DNA of 5,577 bases from Calditrichota bacterium (GTDB lineage: Bacteria; Zixibacteria; MSB-5A5; GN15; FEB-12), in the NCBI GenBank assembly GCA_008501655.1, contig QQUK01000330.1, positions 1 to 5,577 on the forward strand, given 5' to 3'. Both the position numbers and the translations under genes were made by a program. Of the stretch, positions 1 through 5,322 are shown piece by piece (within the stretch, counting starts at the first letter, position 1; the number at the start of each line of letters is the position of its first letter). The notes beneath the pieces were generated by a model. It was given only the letters and a program-made list of their open reading frames with translations, did not search any database and had not been told where the DNA came from.

Positions 1-927
1 AATATCACCGTCATATTCATCTTCAATTAAACTGGCTGTTGATTTTGGCAATGATAATTCTGGTGGTACAACTTCTTCCCATTGTAAATTTAATTCAGCA
101 CCTGGTGCATATTGTTTTAATGTTTCTGTTAAAACTCCACCTAGTTCTTTAATTTCAGTGAGATTATCAGTTGAATATACTTCTTTGATCTTTGCATCAT
201 ACTCTTCTCTAAATTTAATGATATCTTTTCGAGTATTAATTTTCCTTAAAACAATAAGTTCTAATAATTGTGTTATAGCACCTTTTTTTGATTCTGTTTC
301 TTCAAGAACATTTTTTACTGCTGGTATGAAAATGTATTTTGTGTATTTATCTAATTTTCCACCTCCAATATTTTTAGGTCCAAAAAATTGAACTTCTCTT
401 TCGATTGGCATTAACAGTTTAGGATTCAATTTTTCAAATTCAACCATGTACTTTTCTGCTAAATCAGCACTTCTTGCTGTTTCTGATAATCCTTCAATTG
501 AATTGTCATTGACAAGTTTATTATAAGCGCTTCTTATTTCTGTCTTACTTTCATTTTTCCTTACAATTGCAAACTCTGGTATTTGAAGCTCATTTGCATA
601 ATATTTTTGAGTAATTCTCCCATCATCAAATGAGATAATTTTACTAACAATAAGTTTATTTTCAGTTATGTATAATTTGAATTCTAATTTTTCTTCATCT
701 GATAGATTTGTATATGTGACTTTTATAACAATTTTCTCGTCAGTGTTTCTATGAAAGAAATCTTCAACATTTACTGGAGCGTTTGTATCATAATAATAAT
801 TTAAAGCATGTAGAATAGTAGACTTTCCACTTCCATTCCTTCCTACAATTGCTGTTAGATTATTACACTTAAATAAAGTATCTTTAATAGTTCTAAAGTT
901 CTTTATCTCTACAAGTTCAATTAACAT
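1..927 (-). CDS. AAA-family ATPase, OLD-like ATP-dependent nuclease (N-terminal part, cut by window edge)
   Basis: The minus strand reads without a stop from the ATG at 927-925 through 309 codons to position 1, so this is the N-terminal part of a larger protein. It opens with the SMC/OLD-type pattern MLIELVEIKNFRTIKD followed by a clear Walker A, GRNGSGKST, at residues 29-37 (Lys35). The PxVxVEDFFHRN stretch (about 51-60) and YIFIPAVKNVLEETE (about 197-211) fit, from memory, the ATPase half of OLD/AAA_15 nucleases. The ABC signature, Walker B and any C-terminal Toprim nuclease domain would lie left of position 1, so nuclease activity is inferred. Known members are often phage-defence proteins, alone or with a helicase partner as in Gabija. 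The start is supported by GGAGGT 3 nt upstream. GC is far lower than in uvrC (25% and 32% in two 60-bp lines counted, against 48-50% in two uvrC lines), which suggests horizontal acquisition. It could instead be a non-defence RecF/SMC-like ATPase. Confidence 0.85.
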   Translation of the reverse strand, partial: MLIELVEIKNFRTIKDTLFKCNNLTAIVGRNGSGKSTILHALNYYYDTNAPVNVEDFFHRNTDEKIVIKVTYTNLSDEEKLEFKLYITENKLIVSKIISFDDGRITQKYYANELQIPEFAIVRKNESKTEIRSAYNKLVNDNSIEGLSETARSADLAEKYMVEFEKLNPKLLMPIEREVQFFGPKNIGGGKLDKYTKYIFIPAVKNVLEETESKKGAITQLLELIVLRKINTRKDIIKFREEYDAKIKEVYSTDNLTEIKELGGVLTETLKQYAPGAELNLQWEEVVPPELSLPKSTASLIEDEYDGDI

Positions 928-930
928 ATT

Positions 931-936
931 ACCTCC
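931..936 (-). promoter_or_regulatory. Strong ribosome binding site of the OLD-like gene
   Basis: On the minus strand the sequence is GGAGGT-AAT-ATG, a perfect Shine-Dalgarno core 3 nt before the start codon. The spacing is short but the match is strong, and it fixes the ATG at 927-925 as the start. The barrel-protein gene on the other strand has the same arrangement, GGAGGT-AAT-GTG. Confidence 0.8.
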
Positions 937-990
937 AGAATATAGTAACTATATCTTTTACCCTTTTTGAACCTTCTGCTGATAATTGAA

Positions 991-1018
991 ATAATACTCT
1001 ATTTTTCGAGTTTGTCAA
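991..1018 (-). promoter_or_regulatory. Sigma70-like promoter for the OLD-like gene
   Basis: Read on the minus strand there is a perfect -35 box TTGACA (1018-1013), a 16-nt spacer and a -10 box TATTAT (996-991, five of six to TATAAT). Transcription would begin near 984 and give a leader of roughly 57 nt before the ATG at 927. The correct distance and orientation to a gene with a strong ribosome binding site make chance less likely, though AT-rich DNA yields such matches easily. It implies the gene is first in its transcript and does not depend on a neighbour. Confidence 0.6.
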
Positions 1019-1132
1019 TAACTGCTCTTTAAAAAGTGATTTCCCACTTTCCCTACAACTTCTCCACTCTTTACTCCTCCACTCTCTTCAATGGAGAACC
1101 GAAACTGAGGAGTGCAGATGAATCGGAAAACT

Positions 1133-1171
1133 AAAATGGCTTTCTGTCACAATGTCAGGCAAAGCCATTTT
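1133..1171. repeat. Inverted repeat / hairpin, 11-bp perfect arms
   Basis: The arms aaaatggcttt (1133-1143) and aaagccatttt (1161-1171) are perfect reverse complements around a 17-nt loop. The stem can extend past a two-base bulge through CTG (1144-1146) pairing with CAG (1156-1158). The core 10-mer aaatggcttt recurs three more times downstream in both orientations. No T-tract follows directly, so an intrinsic terminator is unlikely; a member of a dispersed palindromic repeat family is the better reading. Confidence 0.75.
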
Positions 1172-1206
1172 GTTGTAACTTTTTTATACCAAAAAACTTA
1201 TGTCCT

Positions 1207-1266
1207 CAGAAATGGCTTTTGGCTAAAATTTGGGTCCTTAAAAATGAGCAAACAAAGCCATTTCTG
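1207..1266. repeat. Inverted repeat, 13-bp perfect arms, same family as 1133-1171
   Basis: The arms cagaaatggcttt (1207-1219) and aaagccatttctg (1254-1266) are perfect reverse complements separated by 34 nt. They share the aaatggcttt core with the preceding hairpin but carry a different flank (cag/ctg). The right arm is also part of the 23-bp direct repeat found again at 1575-1597. Confidence 0.75.
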
Positions 1267-1272
1267 GCAGTC
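1250..1272 (+). repeat. 23-bp direct repeat, copy 1
   Basis: A 23-bp stretch containing aaagccatttctggcagtc is repeated exactly at 1575-1597. The match ends sharply on both sides (c against a before, a against g after). Between the copies lie 302 bp with all the large palindromes. The repeat overlaps the right arm of the 1207-1266 inverted repeat. Confidence 0.85.
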
Positions 1273-1283
1273 AGGAAATAGAC

Positions 1284-1358
1284 CATACTTCGACAAGCTC
1301 AGTATGACAGATTTTACCGGAAAAGTCCCCTATCCGCCTTAAGCGGACTCAGGGTGAC
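1284..1358. repeat. Pair of CTCAGNNTGAC motifs with small hairpins
   Basis: CTCAGNNTGAC occurs at 1298-1308 (NN = TA) and 1348-1358 (NN = GG), exactly 50 bp apart. The first is preceded by cttcgacaag, and together they form a stretch (1288-1308) of a kind I recall as a common dispersed intergenic repeat in many environmental bacterial genomes. It can fold with catact/agtatg arms (1284-1289, 1301-1306). The second is preceded by a hairpin with arms tccgc/gcgga (1333-1337, 1343-1347). The function is unknown. Confidence 0.55.
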
Positions 1359-1371
1359 TTTCCACCAACCC

Positions 1372-1445
1372 GCCTCTGTGCCTTCTGAATCTTCAGATTC
1401 AGAAGGAAAAATCATTTGAGTCTGAAGACTCAAATGACACGAGGT
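1372..1445. repeat. Twin 12-2-12 palindromes closed by an outer stem (predicted three-way junction)
   Basis: Two near-perfect palindromes of identical design lie side by side. The first has arms ccttctgaatct and agattcagaagg (1381-1392, 1395-1406); the second has arms tcatttgagtct and agactcaaatga (1412-1423, 1426-1437). Each has a 2-nt centre and they are separated only by five A. The flanks also pair: GTG 1378-1380 with CAC 1438-1440, then CCTC 1373-1376 with GAGG 1441-1444 across one bulged T, plus a G-U pair (1372, 1445). The pieces abut without gaps apart from the A linker, which gives a tidy two-armed junction in DNA or RNA. The pairing is read directly; any role (structured RNA, mobile palindromic element, protein-binding site) is inference. 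Confidence 0.8.
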
Positions 1446-1454
1446 AACCCGTAG

Positions 1455-1506
1455 GTCGGGTTCCGTTGTCTTGAAATCGTCAGATTTCAAGGCCGAGAAA
1501 CCCGAC
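1455..1506. repeat. Nested stem-loop next to the three-way junction
   Basis: An outer stem, gtcgggtt (1455-1462) with aacccgac (1499-1506), encloses an inner hairpin, cttgaaatc (1470-1478) with gatttcaag (1483-1491) around GTCA. The inner hairpin has the same TC-N4-GA apex as the twin palindromes at 1381-1437, so all three may belong to one repeat type. The left outer arm can alternatively pair with aacccg at 1446-1451 across a 5-nt loop, giving a possible competing fold. Confidence 0.7.
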
Positions 1507-1574
1507 AAAAGAAACAATATGGAGGTGCAATAAGAATCACCACAAAACCACTACAAAACAACTCCAAAAAGTCA

Positions 1575-1597
1575 AAACAAAGCCATTTCTGGCAGTC
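1575..1597 (+). repeat. 23-bp direct repeat, copy 2
   Basis: This is an exact copy of 1250-1272, about 125 bp before the barrel-protein start. Unlike copy 1 it has no inverted partner close by, so it looks like an isolated half of the aagccattt family. Confidence 0.85.
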
Positions 1598-1712
1598 GGT
1601 TGAGGGGTGTGTTATCGTATTTTCTGATTATCCGGTTTTCACATCGCACTTGAAACTATTCGATAAGTTAAACGTATTAAAAACATCGAGTTTACATCGG
1701 AATATTTTAACC

Positions 1713-1718
1713 GGAGGT
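1713..1718 (+). promoter_or_regulatory. Ribosome binding site that decides the barrel-protein start
   Basis: GGAGGT stands 3 nt before the GTG at 1722-1724, in frame with the long coding region. The only alternative upstream start is a TTG at 1650 with no Shine-Dalgarno sequence, which would bury the signal peptide 24 residues inside the protein. This site therefore sets the start at 1722. Confidence 0.8.
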
Positions 1719-1721
1719 AAT

Positions 1722-2972
1722 GTGAAATTTCTGTCACCATATTGTATTGCTATACTTATTGCGTTCGCATCTCAATCACTGCATGCTCAAACAGATAGCA
1801 AACCGGCTGATTCTGTTCTTGAAGATGCCATTAAAATCTATATCGACTGTTCGACCTGTGATAATGACTATATCCGCCGGGAAATAAGTTTTGTAAATTT
1901 TGTCAGGGATAGAAATCAAGCTGATGTCCACATTCTTGTATCCCGTCAGATGAATGGATCCGGAGGTGATGAATATATGGTCGAGTTCATCGGAAATCAG
2001 GCTTTTTCGGGAATGACCGACACACTTATTTTCAACACAAAACAATCGGAAACTGATGACAAGATTCGGGCAGAAGTTGTCAAATACTTCAAACTTGGTT
2101 TGACAAGATTCGCCGCTAAAACTAATCTCTCAGAACATCTCGATATAAAATTCACCAAACCGACCAGTAACACTAAAGTAAAAGATAAATGGAATTATTG
2201 GGTATTCGAAATTGATGGAAATATGTGGATAAACGGTGATGAAAATTACAGATCAGTAAGTATCGGAAATGAATATGAAGCAAGCCGTGTCACCGAAGCT
2301 CTCAAAGTCGGTTTTGGTTTATGGTGGAACTACAATGACCAAAAGTTCAATGAAGATGACGGATATGATCTCTATACCAATCGCTCCAAAGGCACCTGGG
2401 GACATTTTGTATTTTCCTTAAATGATAAATGGTCAGCAGCCTATGAATACAACTTTTTCACATCGACATTTTCAAACAAAGATTTTGATTTCTCTACTGA
2501 AACAGGAATCGAATATAATATCTTCCCATACAAGGAATCATCAAGGAGAGCATGGATTTTCCGTTCTACCCTTGGTGTTACCTACATGGATTATACCCAT
2601 AAATCAATATATGACAAGACAAACGAATGGCTTACATATACACGGTTTCTCTCAGCTATTGAGATACAACAACCATGGGGCTCGCTATACAGTTCATTGA
2701 ACGGAATCCTGTATCTTCATGATTTTGACAAAAACCGCTTAACTATATCTGCCGGCATGGAAGTTAATTTATTTGAAGGATTCTCCTGTAATTTTGACGG
2801 TAATTATTCCCGTACCCGTGATCAGATATCATTATCCGGCGAAGGAGAATCAGAAGCTGATATTTTATTGCGAAGAAGAGAGCTTGCTTCAGGATATAAC
2901 TACTGGTTTTCTTTCGGAATCAGTTATTCATTTGGATCAATCTACAACAACATTGTGAATCCGAGATTTTGA
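1722..2972 (+). CDS. Secreted protein with soluble N-terminal domain and outer-membrane beta-barrel, function unknown
   Basis: From the GTG at 1722 the product is 416 residues. Residues 1-22 form a clear signal peptide (MKFLSPYCIAIL, hydrophobic core, ending SLHA before Gln23). A soluble domain of about 36-145 follows, with a CSTC pair (Cys43, Cys46), then YIRREISFVNFVRDR and ADVHILVSRQ, a pattern I recall from uncharacterised proteins of Gemmatimonadota and other FCB-type bacteria. From about residue 156 to the end the sequence alternates aromatic and polar residues in short strands with tight turns, as in an outer-membrane beta-barrel. It ends YSFGSIYNNIVNPRF, and the terminal Phe is typical of BAM-assembled proteins. 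The two Cys may form a periplasmic disulfide or bind something. It appears monocistronic and converges on uvrC. The barrel assignment is fairly safe; its ligand or role cannot be read from the sequence. Confidence 0.85.
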   Translation: MKFLSPYCIAILIAFASQSLHAQTDSKPADSVLEDAIKIYIDCSTCDNDYIRREISFVNFVRDRNQADVHILVSRQMNGSGGDEYMVEFIGNQAFSGMTDTLIFNTKQSETDDKIRAEVVKYFKLGLTRFAAKTNLSEHLDIKFTKPTSNTKVKDKWNYWVFEIDGNMWINGDENYRSVSIGNEYEASRVTEALKVGFGLWWNYNDQKFNEDDGYDLYTNRSKGTWGHFVFSLNDKWSAAYEYNFFTSTFSNKDFDFSTETGIEYNIFPYKESSRRAWIFRSTLGVTYMDYTHKSIYDKTNEWLTYTRFLSAIEIQQPWGSLYSSLNGILYLHDFDKNRLTISAGMEVNLFEGFSCNFDGNYSRTRDQISLSGEGESEADILLRRRELASGYNYWFSFGISYSFGSIYNNIVNPRF

Positions 2973-2975
2973 TAA

Positions 2976-4799
2976 TCACTTATGTAACTGACTGAGGATT
3001 TTTTTTGCGAGGATGATATTGATACCGCGGAGTTCGGCTAGTTCTTCCGGAGAACGTTTTTTAATTTCACCAACAGAACCAAACTCTTTCAACAACGCCT
3101 CCCGCTTTGCTGGACCGACCCCTTTGATTTTGTCAAGGGCGGTTGTAATGGTTCGTTTGCTCCGGACTTTGCGGTTGTAAGTTATCGCAAACCGATGGGC
3201 TTCATCCCTTACCTGTTTGAGCAGAATCAAAGATGGCGAAGATTTGCTGATAGTCATCGGGTCTGATTGTCCGGGGAGGAAAACTTCTTCAAGCCGTTTG
3301 GCAAGACCGATAATCGGCTGTTCGGTGAATCCAAGATACTCAAGCTCTTTGACTGCTGACGATAACTGTCCTTTCCCACCGTCGACAACAACTAAATCAG
3401 GCGGGTCTTTCTTTTCATCTTTGATACGGAAAAAGTAACGGCCTATAATCTCGCGCATCATCTTAAAATCATCCTGCCCTATGACCCCTTTGATTTTGAA
3501 ATGACGGTACTCTGATTTTTTCGGTTTTCCGTTTTCAAAATAAACACATGACCCGACTGCATCAGTCTCCCCGGTGTTGGAGATGTCAAAACAGACAACC
3601 GTGCGCGGTGATTTGGAAAGTTTGAGGTCATCTTTGAGGGTCGTCACCATTTTCGAAGTGCGCTCGGTATAAGTCTGTTTTTTAATCAGAATCTCATCAA
3701 GTAGAAGCCGTGCATTACGGGCAGCAAGTTCGACCAGGCGTACCTTGTCGCCGATTTTTGGAGTGATTATTTTAACTTTGGAACCTTTTTCCTTTTTAAA
3801 CCATTTCTCCAGTAACTTTATATCAGGGAGTTCCGATGGAAGGAAAACTTCATCAGGCATATTCGGCTGATGATTGTAATACTGGGAGACAAATGCTTCG
3901 ATAACATTTTCATCGGTTTCATCCGGTTCACAGGTAAGCTGAAAATCCTGCCGACCGATTAAGGCGCCTTCCCGAAGCTGCATAACAACAGCGATAGCAT
4001 TTTTTTCTTCACGGGCAACCGAGATAATATCACGGTTGATGACTTCGCCGATATCGACATTCTGTTTTACCATGACCGATTTGATTGCCTCGATCTGGTC
4101 GCGGACTTCTTTCGCTTCTTCAAACTGCATATCATCGGACAATGTTTTCATCTTTTCCTGAAGCTTGTCGACTAACTTCTTTGATTTACCGGAGAGAACC
4201 ATGATAACCGAATCGACCTGTTCTTTGTACGCTTCTTCGGTCATTAACCCCGCACAGGGACCTCCGCAACGGTTGATGCGGTAGTCAAGACAGACTTTGT
4301 ATAACAGCCCTTTCGGATGTGGAATAACATAATTACAGGAACGTATTTTAAAAAGTCCGGTCAGAAAATGCACTGTCCGGCGCATATTTTTTGCCGATGT
4401 ATAGGGACCAAAATATGTTGAACCATCTTTTTCAAGACGCCTGACGATAAGCACTCTCGGAAATGGTTCATTCGTAGTTATTTTTATATAAGGAAAATGT
4501 TTGTCATCTTTGAGGTCGACATTGTACTGTGGTTTATATTCGCGGACAAGGTTCGCTTCGAGAATTAGTGCTTCGACTTCGTTGGCGGTTTCCATCAGGT
4601 CGAAATCGACTGCTTTGGAAATCATCCGTTCAGTTTTCGGGTCAAGTTTATCGGGTGACTGGAAGTAGGTACGGACCCGGTTTTTCAGATTCTTAGCTTT
4701 ACCGATATAGATAAATTTGCCGGCTTTGTTTTTAAACAGATAGACACCGGGGGTCGTCGGCAGATTTTTGAGTTTCAGTTGTAAATCAGTCTTTGGCAT
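2976..4799 (-). CDS. uvrC: UvrC, excinuclease ABC subunit C
   Basis: This is a full-length UvrC (607 residues, usual for the family), the nuclease that cuts DNA on both sides of a lesion after UvrA/UvrB damage recognition. The N-terminal GIY-YIG domain (about 14-92) has GVYLF with Tyr20, YIG at 31-33, Arg41 and Glu76. A cysteine set C155-x14-C170-x7-C178-x3-C182 matches the iron-sulfur cluster site of E. coli UvrC. The UVR motif that contacts UvrB lies at about 205-240 (DDMQFEEAKEVRDQIE). The RNase H-like 5'-incision domain (about 400-540) carries the expected triad Asp405 (FDIS), Asp473 (VVDGG) and His535 (DEAHRFA). Helix-hairpin-helix motifs close the protein (IKGVGPAKREALL, about 558-600). 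All catalytic residues are present. No obvious Shine-Dalgarno precedes the ATG; it starts 25 nt after the NlpC/P60 gene ends, so it probably shares that transcript. Confidence 0.98.
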   Translation of the reverse strand: MPKTDLQLKLKNLPTTPGVYLFKNKAGKFIYIGKAKNLKNRVRTYFQSPDKLDPKTERMISKAVDFDLMETANEVEALILEANLVREYKPQYNVDLKDDKHFPYIKITTNEPFPRVLIVRRLEKDGSTYFGPYTSAKNMRRTVHFLTGLFKIRSCNYVIPHPKGLLYKVCLDYRINRCGGPCAGLMTEEAYKEQVDSVIMVLSGKSKKLVDKLQEKMKTLSDDMQFEEAKEVRDQIEAIKSVMVKQNVDIGEVINRDIISVAREEKNAIAVVMQLREGALIGRQDFQLTCEPDETDENVIEAFVSQYYNHQPNMPDEVFLPSELPDIKLLEKWFKKEKGSKVKIITPKIGDKVRLVELAARNARLLLDEILIKKQTYTERTSKMVTTLKDDLKLSKSPRTVVCFDISNTGETDAVGSCVYFENGKPKKSEYRHFKIKGVIGQDDFKMMREIIGRYFFRIKDEKKDPPDLVVVDGGKGQLSSAVKELEYLGFTEQPIIGLAKRLEEVFLPGQSDPMTISKSSPSLILLKQVRDEAHRFAITYNRKVRSKRTITTALDKIKGVGPAKREALLKEFGSVGEIKKRSPEELAELRGINIILAKKILSQLHK

Positions 4800-4824
4800 A
4801 TTCTATTATACGCAGGAAGTTTGA

Positions 4825-5322
4825 TTATTTGAAGACTCTTCTGGCACCGACAAACCGTTCTGACCAATATTTTTCAGCAAAACTTGAGATAATAACACCG
4901 CGGGAGGTTGAGACATGGATAAATTTTCGTTCCCCGACATAGACTCCGACATGAGATATCGCTTTGCGGGTTGTTTTGAAAAAGACAAGATCACCGTAAC
5001 GAAGCATATTAAAATGTATCTGAGAACCATACTTGTATTGTTCTGCTGCTGTTCTTGGGAGCTGGGTTTTGTTAAATTGCCTGAAGACAGATTGAGTGAA
5101 ATCGGAGCAGTCAAGACCTTCTTCATATTTAGATGAGCCGGCATATGGTTTTCCAAGGTATGACTGCAGAATAAGTCCGAGGCGGATATTTTCTGATGTG
5201 GTCGGAGAATTGTCAAGATGGGTGACTTGCGGTTCGACTTCATATCCTCCGGTTCTGTAACGGGGATTTGCAGCACAACCGATGAATAGTAATAAAACTA
5301 TAGTAACTATTATATGTTTCAT
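4825..5322 (-). CDS. NlpC/P60-family cell-wall hydrolase, lipoprotein
   Basis: The product is 165 residues, the usual size for a single-domain NlpC/P60 lipoprotein. It begins MKHIIVTIVLLLFIGC with Cys16 as the likely lipidation site; Phe at -3 is slightly off the lipobox consensus. The C-terminal papain-like domain (about 45-165) shows Cys72 in LDCSDF, His124 in ISHVGVYV and His136 in FIHVSTS, the expected catalytic Cys-His-His arrangement of these endopeptidases, plus the characteristic YGDLVFF before the first His. Members cleave peptide cross-links of peptidoglycan, here probably from a membrane anchor in the periplasm. Its ATG overlaps the stop of the preceding gene as ATGA and it lacks a clear ribosome binding site, so translation is probably coupled. 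uvrC follows after 25 nt. Confidence 0.93.
   Translation of the reverse strand: MKHIIVTIVLLLFIGCAANPRYRTGGYEVEPQVTHLDNSPTTSENIRLGLILQSYLGKPYAGSSKYEEGLDCSDFTQSVFRQFNKTQLPRTAAEQYKYGSQIHFNMLRYGDLVFFKTTRKAISHVGVYVGERKFIHVSTSRGVIISSFAEKYWSERFVGARRVFK

Larger units (their letters stand above)
928..1721. other. Divergent intergenic region with clustered palindromes, no gene
   Basis: About 0.8 kb lies between the divergent OLD-like and barrel-protein genes. The short open frames here run through the repeats, lack ribosome binding sites and resemble no family. From left to right it holds: the OLD-gene promoter; a pyrimidine-rich part with a 9-bp direct repeat ctccactct (1062-1070 and 1077-1085) and a possible actcctc/gaggagt stem (1073-1079 with 1107-1113); inverted repeats built on aaatggcttt; two CTCAGNNTGAC motifs; a predicted three-way junction; a nested stem-loop; and the second copy of a 23-bp direct repeat. 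Positions 1598-1712 show nothing clear. The density suggests dispersed REP- or MITE-like elements. Confidence 0.8.

Noticed and set aside
1112..1342. 76-codon plus-strand open frame
   Set aside because: It runs straight through the inverted repeats and the CTCAGNNTGAC stretch, has no ribosome binding site and looks like a spurious translation of repeats.
1314..1517. 67-codon minus-strand open frame
   Set aside because: It lies almost wholly in the palindromes; its residues simply mirror the hairpin arms.
1133..1597. CRISPR array
   Set aside because: Repeat copies are in both orientations and irregularly spaced (27 to 325 bp), with no uniform spacers and no cas gene in the window.
1650..1680. 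Possible promoter TTGAAA ... TATTAA for the barrel gene
   Set aside because: The spacer is 19 nt, and in AT-rich DNA this match is too weak to claim.
1650..1721. TTG start and 24 extra N-terminal residues for the barrel protein
   Set aside because: There is no Shine-Dalgarno sequence and it would displace the signal peptide; GTG 1722 has GGAGGT.
2999..3006. Intrinsic terminator for the barrel gene at the eight-T run
   Set aside because: No convincing GC-rich hairpin precedes it, and it lies within the uvrC coding region.
4806..5276. 156-codon minus-strand open frame overlapping the NlpC/P60 gene
   Set aside because: It is a shadow frame; the overlapping frame encodes a lipoprotein signal and all NlpC/P60 catalytic residues.
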